Positions 1 through 6,402 of a DNA stretch of 10,034 bases are shown piece by piece (within the stretch, counting starts at the first letter, position 1; each line of letters starts with the position of its first letter). The translations under genes and the position numbers were made by a program. Source of the DNA: an uncultured Clostridia bacterium (GTDB lineage: Bacteria > Bacillota > Clostridia > TANB77 > CAG-508); assembly GCA_949746285.1 (NCBI GenBank), contig CATJZH010000150.1, positions 1 to 10,034 on the forward strand, in the 5' to 3' direction. A model generated the notes under the pieces. It was not told where the DNA came from and did no database searches. It saw only the letters and a list, made by a program, of their open reading frames with translations.

Positions 1-410
1 CCCATAGATCTAGCTGTACCTTCAACCATACTCATTGCAGTTTCTATTGATGCCGCATTTAAGTCTGCCATTTTTTGTTCAGCTATTGCTCTAACTTGTG
101 CTTTTGTTATTTGAGCTACTTTTTCTTTGTTAGGTTTTCCTGAACCACTTTTTAATCCTATTGTTTTCTTTATAAGAACAGCAACAGGTGGAACTTTTGT
201 AATAAATGAGAATGATTTATCTTTATATACTGAAATTACAACAGGTATTGTCATACCTGGTTGGTTAGCTGTTCTATCATTGAATTCTTTTACGAATTGC
301 ATGATATTAACACCACTTGATCCTAATGCTGGTCCTACTGGTGGAGCTGGTGACGCTTTCCCTGCTTCTATTTGTAATTTAATAACATTTACAACTTCTT
401 TCTCTGCCAT
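1..410 (-). CDS. rplK: Ribosomal protein L11, 3' end cut by window edge
   Basis: L11 of the large ribosomal subunit; with 23S rRNA it forms the GTPase-associated centre where EF-Tu, EF-G and RelA act. The ORF starts at the ATG at 410-408 and reads MAEKEVVNVIKLQIEAGKAS, followed by the PAPPVGPALG segment (the proline-rich N-terminal domain of the family), VNIMQFVKEFN, IPVVISVY and FITKVPPVAVLIKK, then the C-terminal rRNA-binding domain ending in MVEGTARSM(G). There are 136 complete codons, so only about five residues should be missing beyond base 1, given the usual ~141 aa. A near-perfect AGGAGGTG at 428-421 lies 10 nt before the start, immediately after the nusG stop, so the gene is in the rpmG-secE-nusG-rplK operon. 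One mild departure: the usual GQHG or GQ-G stretch near residue 31 reads GSSG. Identification is secure. Confidence 0.97.
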   Translation of the reverse strand, partial: MAEKEVVNVIKLQIEAGKASPAPPVGPALGSSGVNIMQFVKEFNDRTANQPGMTIPVVISVYKDKSFSFITKVPPVAVLIKKTIGLKSGSGKPNKEKVAQITKAQVRAIAEQKMADLNAASIETAMSMVEGTARSM

Positions 411-429
411 TTTATTCTAGCACCTCCTT

Positions 430-966
430 TTAATTAAGCTTTTGAACTTGTGAAAATTCTAGTTCTACTGGAGTTTCTCTTCCAAACATAGAAACTAAAA
501 CTTTTACTTTTTGTTTTTCTTTATTTATTTCTTGAACTGTTCCTACAAATCCCTCAAGTGGACCATTTACCACTTGAACATTGTCATTAACATCATAATC
601 TATATTAACCGGAACTTCATCAAATCCCATATTTCTAATCTCAGCATCAGTCAAAGGAATAGGATCTGTTCCTGATCCTACAAATCCTGTAACACCTCTT
701 GTATTTCTAACTATATACCAAGATTCTTCTGTTACTATCATTTTTATAAGAACATAACCTGGAAAAACTTTTTTTAAGTTTGTTTTTCTTTTTCCATCTT
801 TTATTTCTACTTGTTCTTCCATTGGAACAACTATATTAAAGAAGAAATCTTCAAGCTCTCTATTTTTTATTGTTTTTTCTAAGTCTGTTTTTACTTTATT
901 TTCATAACCAGAATATGTATGTACTACATACCACTTTGGCTCTAATTTATTCTCATCTTGAGACAT
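430..966 (-). CDS. nusG: Transcription termination/antitermination factor NusG
   Basis: NusG binds RNA polymerase and modulates pausing, Rho action and transcription-translation coupling. The 178-aa length is normal. The N-terminal NGN domain begins at about residue 11 (KWYVVHTYSGYENKV) and includes the characteristic KKVFPGYVLIKM stretch (65-76) and WYIVRNTRGVTGFVG (83-97). The KOW domain follows a linker, at about 125-178, with DNVQVVNGPLEGFVGTV and the closing VELEFSQVQKL. The start ATG at 966-964 is preceded by AAGGGGG about 8 nt upstream. It sits between secE (43-nt gap) and rplK (19-nt gap), the standard Bacillota order. Nothing in the protein is unusual. Confidence 0.98.
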   Translation of the reverse strand: MSQDENKLEPKWYVVHTYSGYENKVKTDLEKTIKNRELEDFFFNIVVPMEEQVEIKDGKRKTNLKKVFPGYVLIKMIVTEESWYIVRNTRGVTGFVGSGTDPIPLTDAEIRNMGFDEVPVNIDYDVNDNVQVVNGPLEGFVGTVQEINKEKQKVKVLVSMFGRETPVELEFSQVQKLN

Positions 967-1009
967 ATTTTAGCCCCCTTTATATTCTTTATATTAGTAA
1001 TTCTAGCTA

Positions 1010-1447
1010 CTAATTATTTTCTTCAGAACTTTCTTCATTATTTTCTGCCTCATTGTTGTTTTCTTCTTCTGTTTTTACTGATTCATCAGATGTTCCATTT
1101 TCTTCTGTTCCTGCTTCATTAGAAACTTCAGCTTGATTTTCTGTATTTTCAGAATTTTCTTCAGAACCTTCTGCTACATTATCACCTGATTCTTCAGTTT
1201 CATCTGAGCTAGATGTAACTATGGCTTTAAGTTTTTCTACACCAAATGTATTTAGATTTTCAAAAATAACATCTAATACAAATACTATTACAGCTAATGT
1301 TAAAACTATTGCTAGAACAGCTACTGTATTATTTACTAATTGTTTAAATGTAGGCCAACTTACTCTTTTTAATTCTGCTTTAAACTCTTTAAAAAATTTC
1401 TTATTTTCTTTATTATTTTTATTATCTTTTTTTGCTTCTTTAGCCAT
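1010..1447 (-). CDS. secE: Preprotein translocase subunit SecE with long acidic C-terminal tail
   Basis: SecE is the small essential subunit that clamps SecY in the SecYEG channel. The core is clear: a lysine-rich amphipathic N-terminal helix, then FFKEFKAELKRVSWPT (18-33), the family signature, then one membrane segment at about 38-62. Single-membrane-span SecE proteins are usually 60-75 aa; this one is 145 aa because residues 79-145 form a low-complexity tail made almost only of E, N, S, T, D and G, with about 25 acidic residues and one lysine. By the known topology (N-terminus inside, C-terminus outside) the tail would face the cell surface. The frame is open throughout with no frameshift sign and ends in tandem TAG codons. 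Start ATG 1447-1445 follows AGGAGAGGAG; rpmG lies 30 nt upstream and nusG 43 nt downstream. The core call is secure; the role of the tail is unknown. Confidence 0.95.
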   Translation of the reverse strand: MAKEAKKDNKNNKENKKFFKEFKAELKRVSWPTFKQLVNNTVAVLAIVLTLAVIVFVLDVIFENLNTFGVEKLKAIVTSSSDETEESGDNVAEGSEENSENTENQAEVSNEAGTEENGTSDESVKTEEENNNEAENNEESSEENN

Positions 1448-1477
1448 CTTAACTCCTCTCCTAATTAAAGGTTTTAT

Positions 1478-1642
1478 CTATTTTGTTTCTTTATGAGTTG
1501 TACGTTTTTTGCAGAATTTACAATACTTTACAACTTCTAATCTTTCAGTATTGTTTCTTTTATTTTTTGATGTCATATAATTTCTTCTTTTACATTCTGT
1601 ACATTCTAATATTATGTTTTCTCTTGGTCCTTTTGCCGCCAT
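1478..1642 (-). CDS. rpmG: Ribosomal protein L33
   Basis: A 54-aa large-subunit protein. It reads MAAKGPRENIILECTECKRR, then NYMTSKNKRNNTERLEVVKY and CKFCKKRTTHKETK. Both CxxC pairs (C14/C17 and C41/C44) are present, so this is the zinc-binding (C+) form. The NYMTSKNKRN and LEVVKYCKFCKK segments are diagnostic. Start ATG 1642-1640 is preceded by ACGGAGGTG at 1659-1651. It is the first gene of the operon with secE, nusG and rplK, driven by the promoter at 1772-1744. Length and motifs match the family. Confidence 0.97.
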   Translation of the reverse strand: MAAKGPRENIILECTECKRRNYMTSKNKRNNTERLEVVKYCKFCKKRTTHKETK

Positions 1643-1743
1643 TTTAACTACACCTCCGTTTTGCTTATAAATGAAGCCTATTTTTTTTATATTTTATATT
1701 TTAACGATGTGATTGCACATATTTCTTTAATACATGCTTATAT

Positions 1744-1772
1744 AATTTATCACAAAACCTATGATATGTCAA
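1744..1772 (-). promoter_or_regulatory. Sigma-A-type promoter of the rpmG-secE-nusG-rplK operon
   Basis: On the minus strand a perfect TTGACA (-35, 1772-1767) is followed by a 17-nt spacer and TAAATT (-10, 1749-1744; four of six consensus bases). The predicted transcript starts near 1737, giving a leader of about 95 nt before rpmG. The leader contains one small perfect hairpin, ATGTG-CAAT-CACAT (1720-1707). I see no recognisable riboswitch in it. The assignment rests on consensus match and position between the upstream terminator and rpmG. Confidence 0.75.
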
Positions 1773-1804
1773 CTGTTTTATTCCTTTTTTTAAAATTTTA
1801 TTTA

Positions 1805-1846
1805 CAAAAATGAAAAACATAGGTGCACCTTGTGCTCCTATGTTTT
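1805..1846 (-). terminator. Intrinsic terminator after the 117-aa gene
   Basis: A hairpin spans 1846-1814: AAAACATAGG and GCAC pair with their complements around one A-A mismatch and a 3-nt loop, 14 base pairs in all. It is followed on the minus strand by TTTTTCATTTTT. It begins 16 nt past the stop codon of the 117-aa gene and 42 nt before the -35 of the ribosomal operon, so it separates the two units. The opposite strand has only a short T run, so it looks one-directional. Confidence 0.85.
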
Positions 1847-1861
1847 CCGTAAGAATTTCCT

Positions 1862-2215
1862 TTAATAGCGCCATGGACATTTTTTGATTTTCCCCAATAC
1901 AGACTTGAGATAAATCCCCTCTACATCCTCTTCTGGAGTTGGGATCCTATCAAAAGAACTAACTCGTCCTTTAGCAATTTTCCTGCCCCAATGAGTATCC
2001 AATTTCTTCTGCCAATACTCAATGTCATTATTGAGCACCTGAATCATCTCAGAATCCAATTTTGGATTACTTTTACAGATACTTTCTTTTCTTCCTTTTG
2101 CGCATCTGAGACAATACCGGATTTCTCCCAGGCTTTCTGCTGCCGTCATCCTAATTATGACATATGCATACAAAAGCCATGCTACTACTCCCACTATTAT
2201 TGCTACTTCTTTCAT
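1862..2215 (-). CDS. Small membrane-anchored protein of unknown function
   Basis: I do not recognise this 117-aa protein. Residues 4-22 (VAIIVGVVAWLLYAYVIIR) form one hydrophobic segment suited to an N-terminal membrane anchor. The rest (~95 aa) is hydrophilic and mixed in charge, with cysteines at 35, 38 and 47 (CLRC...C) and 113 (KKCPWRY). The CxxC pair could bind metal or form a disulphide, but four spaced cysteines are not enough for a family call. Start ATG 2215-2213 follows a strong GGAGGAAG. The gene is alone, between its own promoter (2327-2299) and terminator (1846-1805). A hand count over 1861-2160 gives about 39% G+C, well above the neighbouring operons, with codons such as CGC, GGA and GCC used more freely. 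This suggests later acquisition. It is real by RBS, promoter and terminator; the function is open. Confidence 0.8.
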   Translation of the reverse strand: MKEVAIIVGVVAWLLYAYVIIRMTAAESLGEIRYCLRCAKGRKESICKSNPKLDSEMIQVLNNDIEYWQKKLDTHWGRKIAKGRVSSFDRIPTPEEDVEGIYLKSVLGKIKKCPWRY

Positions 2216-2266
2216 TTTTTCTTCCTCCGTTACTTAACTAGTGGTTATTGTATCCGAATCTTTTTT

Positions 2267-2288
2267 TATATCCTGATTCCTGGATATA
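2267..2288 (-). promoter_or_regulatory. Inverted repeat at the transcript start of the 117-aa gene (possible operator)
   Basis: TATATCC (2267-2273) and GGATATA (2282-2288) form a perfect 7-bp inverted repeat with an 8-nt centre. It starts about 4 nt after the predicted transcription start and ends well before the RBS. A partly similar GATTCGGATA lies 3' of it on the minus strand. It could be a repressor site or a 5' leader hairpin. The structure is seen directly; the role is inferred. Confidence 0.4.
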
Positions 2289-2298
2289 TTACATTTTA

Positions 2299-2327
2299 AT
2301 AATATCACCTTTCTGTAGTTATGTCAA
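2299..2327 (-). promoter_or_regulatory. Sigma-A-type promoter of the 117-aa gene
   Basis: Perfect TTGACA (2327-2322), a 17-nt spacer, then TATTAT (2304-2299; five of six). This is among the best promoter matches in the window. The leader is about 75 nt and carries the inverted repeat at 2288-2267. The promoter lies 62 nt after the stop codon of the flavin-reductase gene. Confidence 0.8.
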
Positions 2328-2388
2328 CCCGATTTTAATACTTAATTTATTCGAATGTGCTATATGCCTCTAGAACATCTCTTTAAAT

Positions 2389-2979
2389 TTATTTTTTTCT
2401 ATATTTGCAATTTTTATTTTTCTTTTTTTCTACGGAATAACCAAATTTTCCTATTTTCTTTCCTAATTTATAATATCCTCCATTTGCATATGCTATTAAA
2501 TCACATTTTGATATATCAAAAGCACCTTTATCATCTATATATTTTTCATCTGCATCTATTGAAAGTACTTCTGCCGTAAACATAGTATGAGTTCCGAAAT
2601 TTCTTTCTTCTATTACTCTACATTCTATAGAAACAGGACTTTCTTTTATTAATGGGGCTTTTATAAATTGTGCTTTTTCCTTTGTTAGTTTCATTTCTTT
2701 AAATTTATCATACTTTGAACCACTTCTTACTCCACACCAATCTGTTGCATAAGCTAAACCTTCATTAGTTAAATTAATTGCAAATTCTTTGTTTTGTTTT
2801 ATTAGATTATATGAATATCTTTCAGGTCTTACAGAAATATAAACTGTTGCTGGATTAGTATTTATTATACCAGTCCAAGCAACAGTTAATATATTTGACT
2901 CTTTCATATTTCCAGAAGTAACTAAAACCGCAGGTATTGGATAAATAAATGTTCCCGGCTTCCAAACTTTTTTTGCCAT
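2389..2979 (-). CDS. Flavin reductase / flavoredoxin-family FMN-binding protein
   Basis: A 196-aa cytoplasmic protein of the flavin-reductase-like family with a split-barrel FMN-binding fold; members carry or reduce FMN and pass electrons to partner proteins. Visible family features are PIPAVLVTSGN (14-24), SNILTVAWTGIINTNPATVYISV (28-50, where the NxxTxAW and NP-x-x-V-x-ISV pattern frames the flavin site), RYSYNLIKQNKEFAINL (54-70) and the later SPVSIECRVIE...THTMFTAEVLSID barrel strands. The C-terminus is a lysine-rich tail (KKKNKNCKYRKK). The ATG at 2979-2977 shares one base with the stop of the preceding gene (TAATG), and AGGAGAGG lies inside that gene, so translation is probably coupled. 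No convincing terminator follows it. The exact electron partner is unknown, though co-translation points to the 488-aa protein. Confidence 0.85.
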   Translation of the reverse strand: MAKKVWKPGTFIYPIPAVLVTSGNMKESNILTVAWTGIINTNPATVYISVRPERYSYNLIKQNKEFAINLTNEGLAYATDWCGVRSGSKYDKFKEMKLTKEKAQFIKAPLIKESPVSIECRVIEERNFGTHTMFTAEVLSIDADEKYIDDKGAFDISKCDLIAYANGGYYKLGKKIGKFGYSVEKKKNKNCKYRKK

Positions 2980-4445
2980 TATCTGTTACCATCCTCTCCT
3001 GGAGAATCTGAAAAATTTAGATTACCTTCTGTTTTTTTATCATCTTCCTGTATTTTTGGTTTTTCTGTAGAATCTTTTTCTTTAATAAAATTAACTATGG
3101 CCTTATGTTTTTGAGGTACTCTTCCATGAGGATGACACATATCTTCTAATGTTGTCTTTCTTGATTTATAATCTCCATTATACCTTTGAGCATAATTTAA
3201 AGCATCTCTTTCATCTAAAAACATTATATTTACAGCTTCTTTTACTATTTTAGGTTTTCCTTGTTTTTGAATTACAGTACCTGCAAATCTATTATAATCT
3301 GTTTCTACCTGTTCTAAATAATAATCTGAAAAAAATATTTTAGAATAAAATTCCTCTTCTTTTTGAGAAATTTGATCTAAAGTTCCTACTGGTATTGCAA
3401 CAAAATATGTTCTTTCTTTATCTGCCCCAATTCTTGTTACACCAATCAATTCTTCTGAAAGTGCTACTCCTGTACTACCTTTAAAATTCATTCTTCCATG
3501 CTTAACAACAATAACTTTTTGATTTTCTATTCCATTTTCTGAATAGTTTGCTTCACAATTTAATGCTATTTGTGGTTGTTCATATTCTTTAAATTGCCAC
3601 TCATATTTCCCTCGTTTAATATCCTTATTGCCTGGAGCTCCTAATATTGGGTACAATAAGTTTTTATTTATTATTGCAGAATTTTTCTCATTAGTTCCCA
3701 TTGTACTTTTCATTTCATCTGTAACTACAATTTCCCTTTTTGCTGCACACTTTTGAAAAAGTAATAGCCTTTTATCAACTTCTATCTGTTTTTCTTCATA
3801 ATCTTTTAAATATGAATCATATATTTTTCTAAATTTTGGATTTTTTAAAATATTGTATGCTTTTTCTACATCTTCTAATTCTGGAGTTTTTTCTATAGCT
3901 CTTTGTTTTAATTTTTCTTGAGATACAGTATTTTTTTCTGATGGTTTTTGTTCTAAATTATATTTTGTTTTTAACGAATTATGTATTTTTGGCATATATA
4001 CAGTTTCTAATAATACATCTCTTATAGAATCTTTTTCTCTTTGTGGTAATGCTTCAACTCCCCATCTAATAAGGATTTGTTGTATTGTCTGTGTATCTGA
4101 ATCATCAATTCTAAATCTAGCAAAATCAACATATTCCTCAACTGAACTAAAAGAGTCTTTACGATATGATTCTCCATCAAAACTTTTTAATTCTAATAAT
4201 AAGTCATATTCTTGCACTGGAGTCATTTCATTTCTTTTTATTGCATTTAATAAATTGTTTGATATTAAATCAAATTTTTCTTTATAAGTTTTTTGTATCA
4301 TCATATCTGTACCATATTGTTCTTTTAAATGATTTAATAAATTAGCTGTTGAAAAGTCTCCATCTAATGATGGAAAATATTGCTCTATTTTATCATATAA
4401 AGTATTTCCTTCTCCTATATATTCAAACATATCCGACTTGTTCAT
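2979..4445 (-). CDS. Unknown 488-aa protein with a degenerate J-domain-like segment
   Basis: I do not recognise the whole protein. Residues about 158-212 resemble the shape of a DnaJ domain: a first helix at KTKYNL, a middle helix EKLKQRAIEKTPE, and a good match to the third/fourth helices, EKAYNILKNPKFRKIYD (194-210; compare EAYEVLSDPEKRxxYD). The HPD tripeptide that stimulates DnaK ATPase is missing, so ordinary co-chaperone activity is unlikely. The N-terminal ~150 residues look helical and acidic; the middle (about 260-430) looks like mixed beta strands; the last ~30 residues are charged and disordered. No signal peptide or membrane segment. Two in-frame ATGs exist: 4457 has no RBS, while GGAG at 4455-4452 sits 6 nt before the ATG at 4445, so I chose 4445. 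First gene of a two-gene unit with the flavin reductase. Confidence 0.75.
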   Translation of the reverse strand: MNKSDMFEYIGEGNTLYDKIEQYFPSLDGDFSTANLLNHLKEQYGTDMMIQKTYKEKFDLISNNLLNAIKRNEMTPVQEYDLLLELKSFDGESYRKDSFSSVEEYVDFARFRIDDSDTQTIQQILIRWGVEALPQREKDSIRDVLLETVYMPKIHNSLKTKYNLEQKPSEKNTVSQEKLKQRAIEKTPELEDVEKAYNILKNPKFRKIYDSYLKDYEEKQIEVDKRLLLFQKCAAKREIVVTDEMKSTMGTNEKNSAIINKNLLYPILGAPGNKDIKRGKYEWQFKEYEQPQIALNCEANYSENGIENQKVIVVKHGRMNFKGSTGVALSEELIGVTRIGADKERTYFVAIPVGTLDQISQKEEEFYSKIFFSDYYLEQVETDYNRFAGTVIQKQGKPKIVKEAVNIMFLDERDALNYAQRYNGDYKSRKTTLEDMCHPHGRVPQKHKAIVNFIKEKDSTEKPKIQEDDKKTEGNLNFSDSPGEDGNR

Positions 4446-4451
4446 AAAATT

Positions 4452-4455
4452 CTCC
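4452..4455 (-). promoter_or_regulatory. Ribosome binding site that decides the start of the 488-aa gene
   Basis: GGAG on the minus strand, 6 nt before the ATG at 4445-4443. It lies inside the first two codons of the longer reading that would start at 4457. Upstream of 4457 there is only AAAAAG-type sequence with no useful Shine-Dalgarno match. Confidence 0.65.
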
Positions 4456-4477
4456 ATTCAAATCTTTTTACACTTAT

Positions 4478-4503
4478 TAATGTTAACATTATATATTAAC
4501 ATT
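4478..4503 (-). promoter_or_regulatory. Palindrome plus repeat over the -10 region (possible operator)
   Basis: TAATGTTAACATTA (4478-4491) is a perfect 14-bp palindrome overlapping the -10 box and the predicted transcript start. The half-site AATGTTAA recurs in direct orientation 13 bp further upstream (4503-4496), inside the spacer. Three copies of one 8-bp half-site over a promoter core is the layout of a repressor-binding region. AT-rich sequence makes chance matches easier, so the role is inferred. Confidence 0.45.
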
Positions 4504-4516
4504 TTTCTTTTTTCAA
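4488..4516 (-). promoter_or_regulatory. Sigma-A-type promoter of the 488-aa/flavin-reductase unit
   Basis: TTGAAA (4516-4511; five of six), a 17-nt spacer and a perfect TATAAT (4493-4488). Predicted start is near 4481, giving a leader of about 35 nt. It lies in the 125-bp gap after the HD-domain gene. That gap has no clear intrinsic terminator, so some read-through from the upstream operon is possible. Confidence 0.8.
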
Positions 4517-4582
4517 GCATATTTTACACAAATTATTGTAATCGTAAAAAACCTTATATTTATAACAATACAGAGTTTTAAC

Positions 4583-5647
4583 TCATTTTTTGTATGGTTT
4601 AAAATCAAATTCAAAACCTGTATATTTAGATTCTTTAAAATTAAAATATTCTGCTATATCTTGCTTTGCCAATTTAGAAATTTCATTTATTCTATATACT
4701 TTATTATCAAATTTAGTTAGTGGTATAACATATCTTTTCTTTCCGTTAAGACTTATACAGTATTTATTATCTTCAGGAACATCTCCTCTGTAAATAGTTG
4801 TCGCATTTTGAAATTTTATAAAAATATCTTTTAAATAAGTATCTTCGCAATTCAATATTTTTTTTATTATTTCCTGTTCTGATAATGTATATAAATCATC
4901 AATTGTCAAATATCCTTTGATATTCATAGATTTTACCATGTCCGCCCAAAACTGCATAACAGCTCTATCCTCATCATTTATCCAGTATGGCCATAATTTA
5001 GAAACAATATGTACATACTTCTCACAAATTGTAATATCTTTAAATCCTAATTCTTCAATTCCATCTTCATTTTTTAATATAACAACATTATTATAAACTT
5101 CTCTTATATCATCTAACTCCCATACTCTATGAAAAATTAAGCCATTAGAAAAGTTATATTCAAATCTATCTGCACATACTCTAGGTGTAGGATTATCTAC
5201 AATTGGATATATTTCGCAATTACATACCTCTTCTATTCTTATTCCATCTTTTGTTAATAGCTTTGTAATTTCTGATGAATTTCTTATTATCTGCTCTGTT
5301 CGTATCTCTGTTGATTCTTGATATTTAACATCTCCATTCATAACATCTATACAATGTTTAAACGCTGGTGTTGCAATATCGTGAAATAAGCCAGCTAATG
5401 TTTGTTTTTTGTCATGTGTAAAATTCCATATTATTAAAGCTACCCCAACACTATGATCTAAATTTGAATAAAAATATTTAATATTAAATACTTTAGTATA
5501 ATTAGTTCCGCAACTCATACTTGTTCCAGCTATTCTTTGCATTTCTGGTGTATTTATATAATCTAATAACCATAATGGAAATTCTGGTGATAATATTTTA
5601 AAATATTCTTTTATCTCTTCATTTATTGTTCCTAAATAATTTACCAT
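4583..5647 (-). CDS. HD-domain phosphohydrolase, dNTP triphosphohydrolase-like
   Basis: A 354-aa soluble HD-superfamily protein. The metal-binding set is visible: H65 in NLDHSVGVA, H89-D90 in LAGLFHDIATPAFKH, and D160 in VCADRFEYNFSNG. The spacing and the xxHSxG...LFHDIxxxxFxH...aDRxxY pattern resemble the dGTPase/SAMHD1 branch, which cleaves dNTPs to nucleoside and triphosphate, more than the cyclic-dinucleotide or tRNA-processing branches. The loop DIATPAFKH replaces the usual DIGHGPFSH, so substrate choice may differ. The C-terminal ~190 residues show no domain I can name. ATG at 5647-5645 follows AAGGAG, which lies in the last codons of the preceding gene, with a gap of only 2 nt. It is the last gene of the seven-gene operon. 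Nucleotide hydrolysis is likely; the exact substrate is inference. Confidence 0.8.
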   Translation of the reverse strand: MVNYLGTINEEIKEYFKILSPEFPLWLLDYINTPEMQRIAGTSMSCGTNYTKVFNIKYFYSNLDHSVGVALIIWNFTHDKKQTLAGLFHDIATPAFKHCIDVMNGDVKYQESTEIRTEQIIRNSSEITKLLTKDGIRIEEVCNCEIYPIVDNPTPRVCADRFEYNFSNGLIFHRVWELDDIREVYNNVVILKNEDGIEELGFKDITICEKYVHIVSKLWPYWINDEDRAVMQFWADMVKSMNIKGYLTIDDLYTLSEQEIIKKILNCEDTYLKDIFIKFQNATTIYRGDVPEDNKYCISLNGKKRYVIPLTKFDNKVYRINEISKLAKQDIAEYFNFKESKYTGFEFDFKPYKK

Positions 5648-5649
5648 CT

Positions 5650-6402
5650 TTACTCCTTCTTTATTTCAATAAAACCATTTCTACTCCATAACCATAATGG
5701 TGTATGTAAATCTATTGGTTTATATGGTGTAAACTTTAATAATTCATTCCACCTATCAATAACAATTGTTTGAACATTATTTAGCTCTAATTCCCTATCA
5801 TTTATTAATCCTAATCTATGAGTAGCTTTGACTACATGTGTATCTGGTGCAATTGTTAAAGCTTCTAAATTTTTAAATTTTATATCTGTATACTGATACA
5901 AAACATAAAGCCAATAATTACAAATTTTATTTCCAGATAAATATGGAAACTTGCTCTTATTTTGTTTTTGAACATAATTCTTTATTAAATTTATATCATA
6001 TCCATTATTTTTAAATAAATTTCTAATATCCCCATCAAATAATTCATTTATTGTATTACATAATTTTATCCATATTTCTGGTTGTTTATTGGGTTGTAAT
6101 GCTACTTTATATTTGGTAAGAGATTTTTTTATATCTTCTATACTAGACTTACTTACTAATTTAGTATTAAAAACAAATCTAGTGCTATTATCTTTCCAAG
6201 TAAGATTAGCTGATTCCCACAATTTATATGAATTCCTTTGATAATTAAGTGCCATTGGTAATGTAAAATAATTATAATTTTCCAATGAATTGATTTTAAA
6301 ATGTGGATTACCATCTTCTGGCATTACTTCTCCACCTAATAATCCATTTTTATACATTTGTAATAATTTTTCAACTTGCTTTAATATTTCTTTCTTATTC
6401 AC
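5650..6402 (-). CDS. Unknown 250-aa protein with helix-hairpin-helix glycosylase-like features
   Basis: No confident family call. Three stretches suggest a nucleoside or DNA N-glycosylase fold. FPYLSGNKICNYWLYVLYQ (152-170) looks like the hairpin and following helix of HhH-GPD enzymes. ALTIAPDTHVVKATHRLGL (181-199) places PDTHV, followed by a helix ending in RLGL, where those enzymes have the catalytic aspartate (here D187). YFTLPMALNYQRNSYKLWES (45-64) and DLHTPLWLWSRNGF (231-244) also recall, loosely, the Q_salvage (DUF2419) nucleoside hydrolases, a distant relative of that fold. The start is GTG (6402-6400) with AAAGGAAAA about 5-8 nt upstream; it overlaps the end of the hydrolase gene by 8 nt. 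Soluble, no membrane segment. The gene is real by coupling and frame; the activity is a hypothesis. Confidence 0.7.
   Translation of the reverse strand: MNKKEILKQVEKLLQMYKNGLLGGEVMPEDGNPHFKINSLENYNYFTLPMALNYQRNSYKLWESANLTWKDNSTRFVFNTKLVSKSSIEDIKKSLTKYKVALQPNKQPEIWIKLCNTINELFDGDIRNLFKNNGYDINLIKNYVQKQNKSKFPYLSGNKICNYWLYVLYQYTDIKFKNLEALTIAPDTHVVKATHRLGLINDRELELNNVQTIVIDRWNELLKFTPYKPIDLHTPLWLWSRNGFIEIKKE

Noticed and set aside
127..420. Open frame on the plus strand, 97 aa
   Set aside because: It lies antisense to rplK, which is certain; no RBS, and its protein is a shadow of the L11 codons.
1221..1496. Plus-strand frame of 91 aa across secE and rpmG
   Set aside because: Antisense to secE and rpmG; it is open only because the region is AT-rich and the protein is low complexity.
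2328..2388. Terminator after the flavin-reductase gene
   Set aside because: No stem of useful length with a T tract was found before the next promoter.
1991..2579. Plus-strand frames rich in F, Y, I and L across the 117-aa and flavin-reductase genes
   Set aside because: Typical shadow translation of AT-rich coding DNA; no RBS or family features, while the minus-strand genes have both.
3800..3990. True DnaJ co-chaperone domain in the 488-aa protein
   Set aside because: The HPD tripeptide is absent and the first two helices match poorly; only the last helix pair is similar, so I describe it as degenerate J-like.
4510..4582. Intrinsic terminator after the HD-domain gene
   Set aside because: Only a 4-bp GAGT/ACTC stem without a following T run and a weak long-range pairing are visible; not enough for a terminator call.
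4590..4793. Plus-strand frame of 67 aa
   Set aside because: Antisense to the HD-domain gene, with no start signal.
4583..5647. Cas3-type HD nuclease
   Set aside because: No helicase domain, no cas neighbours and no array; the ADRxxY context fits nucleotide hydrolases better.
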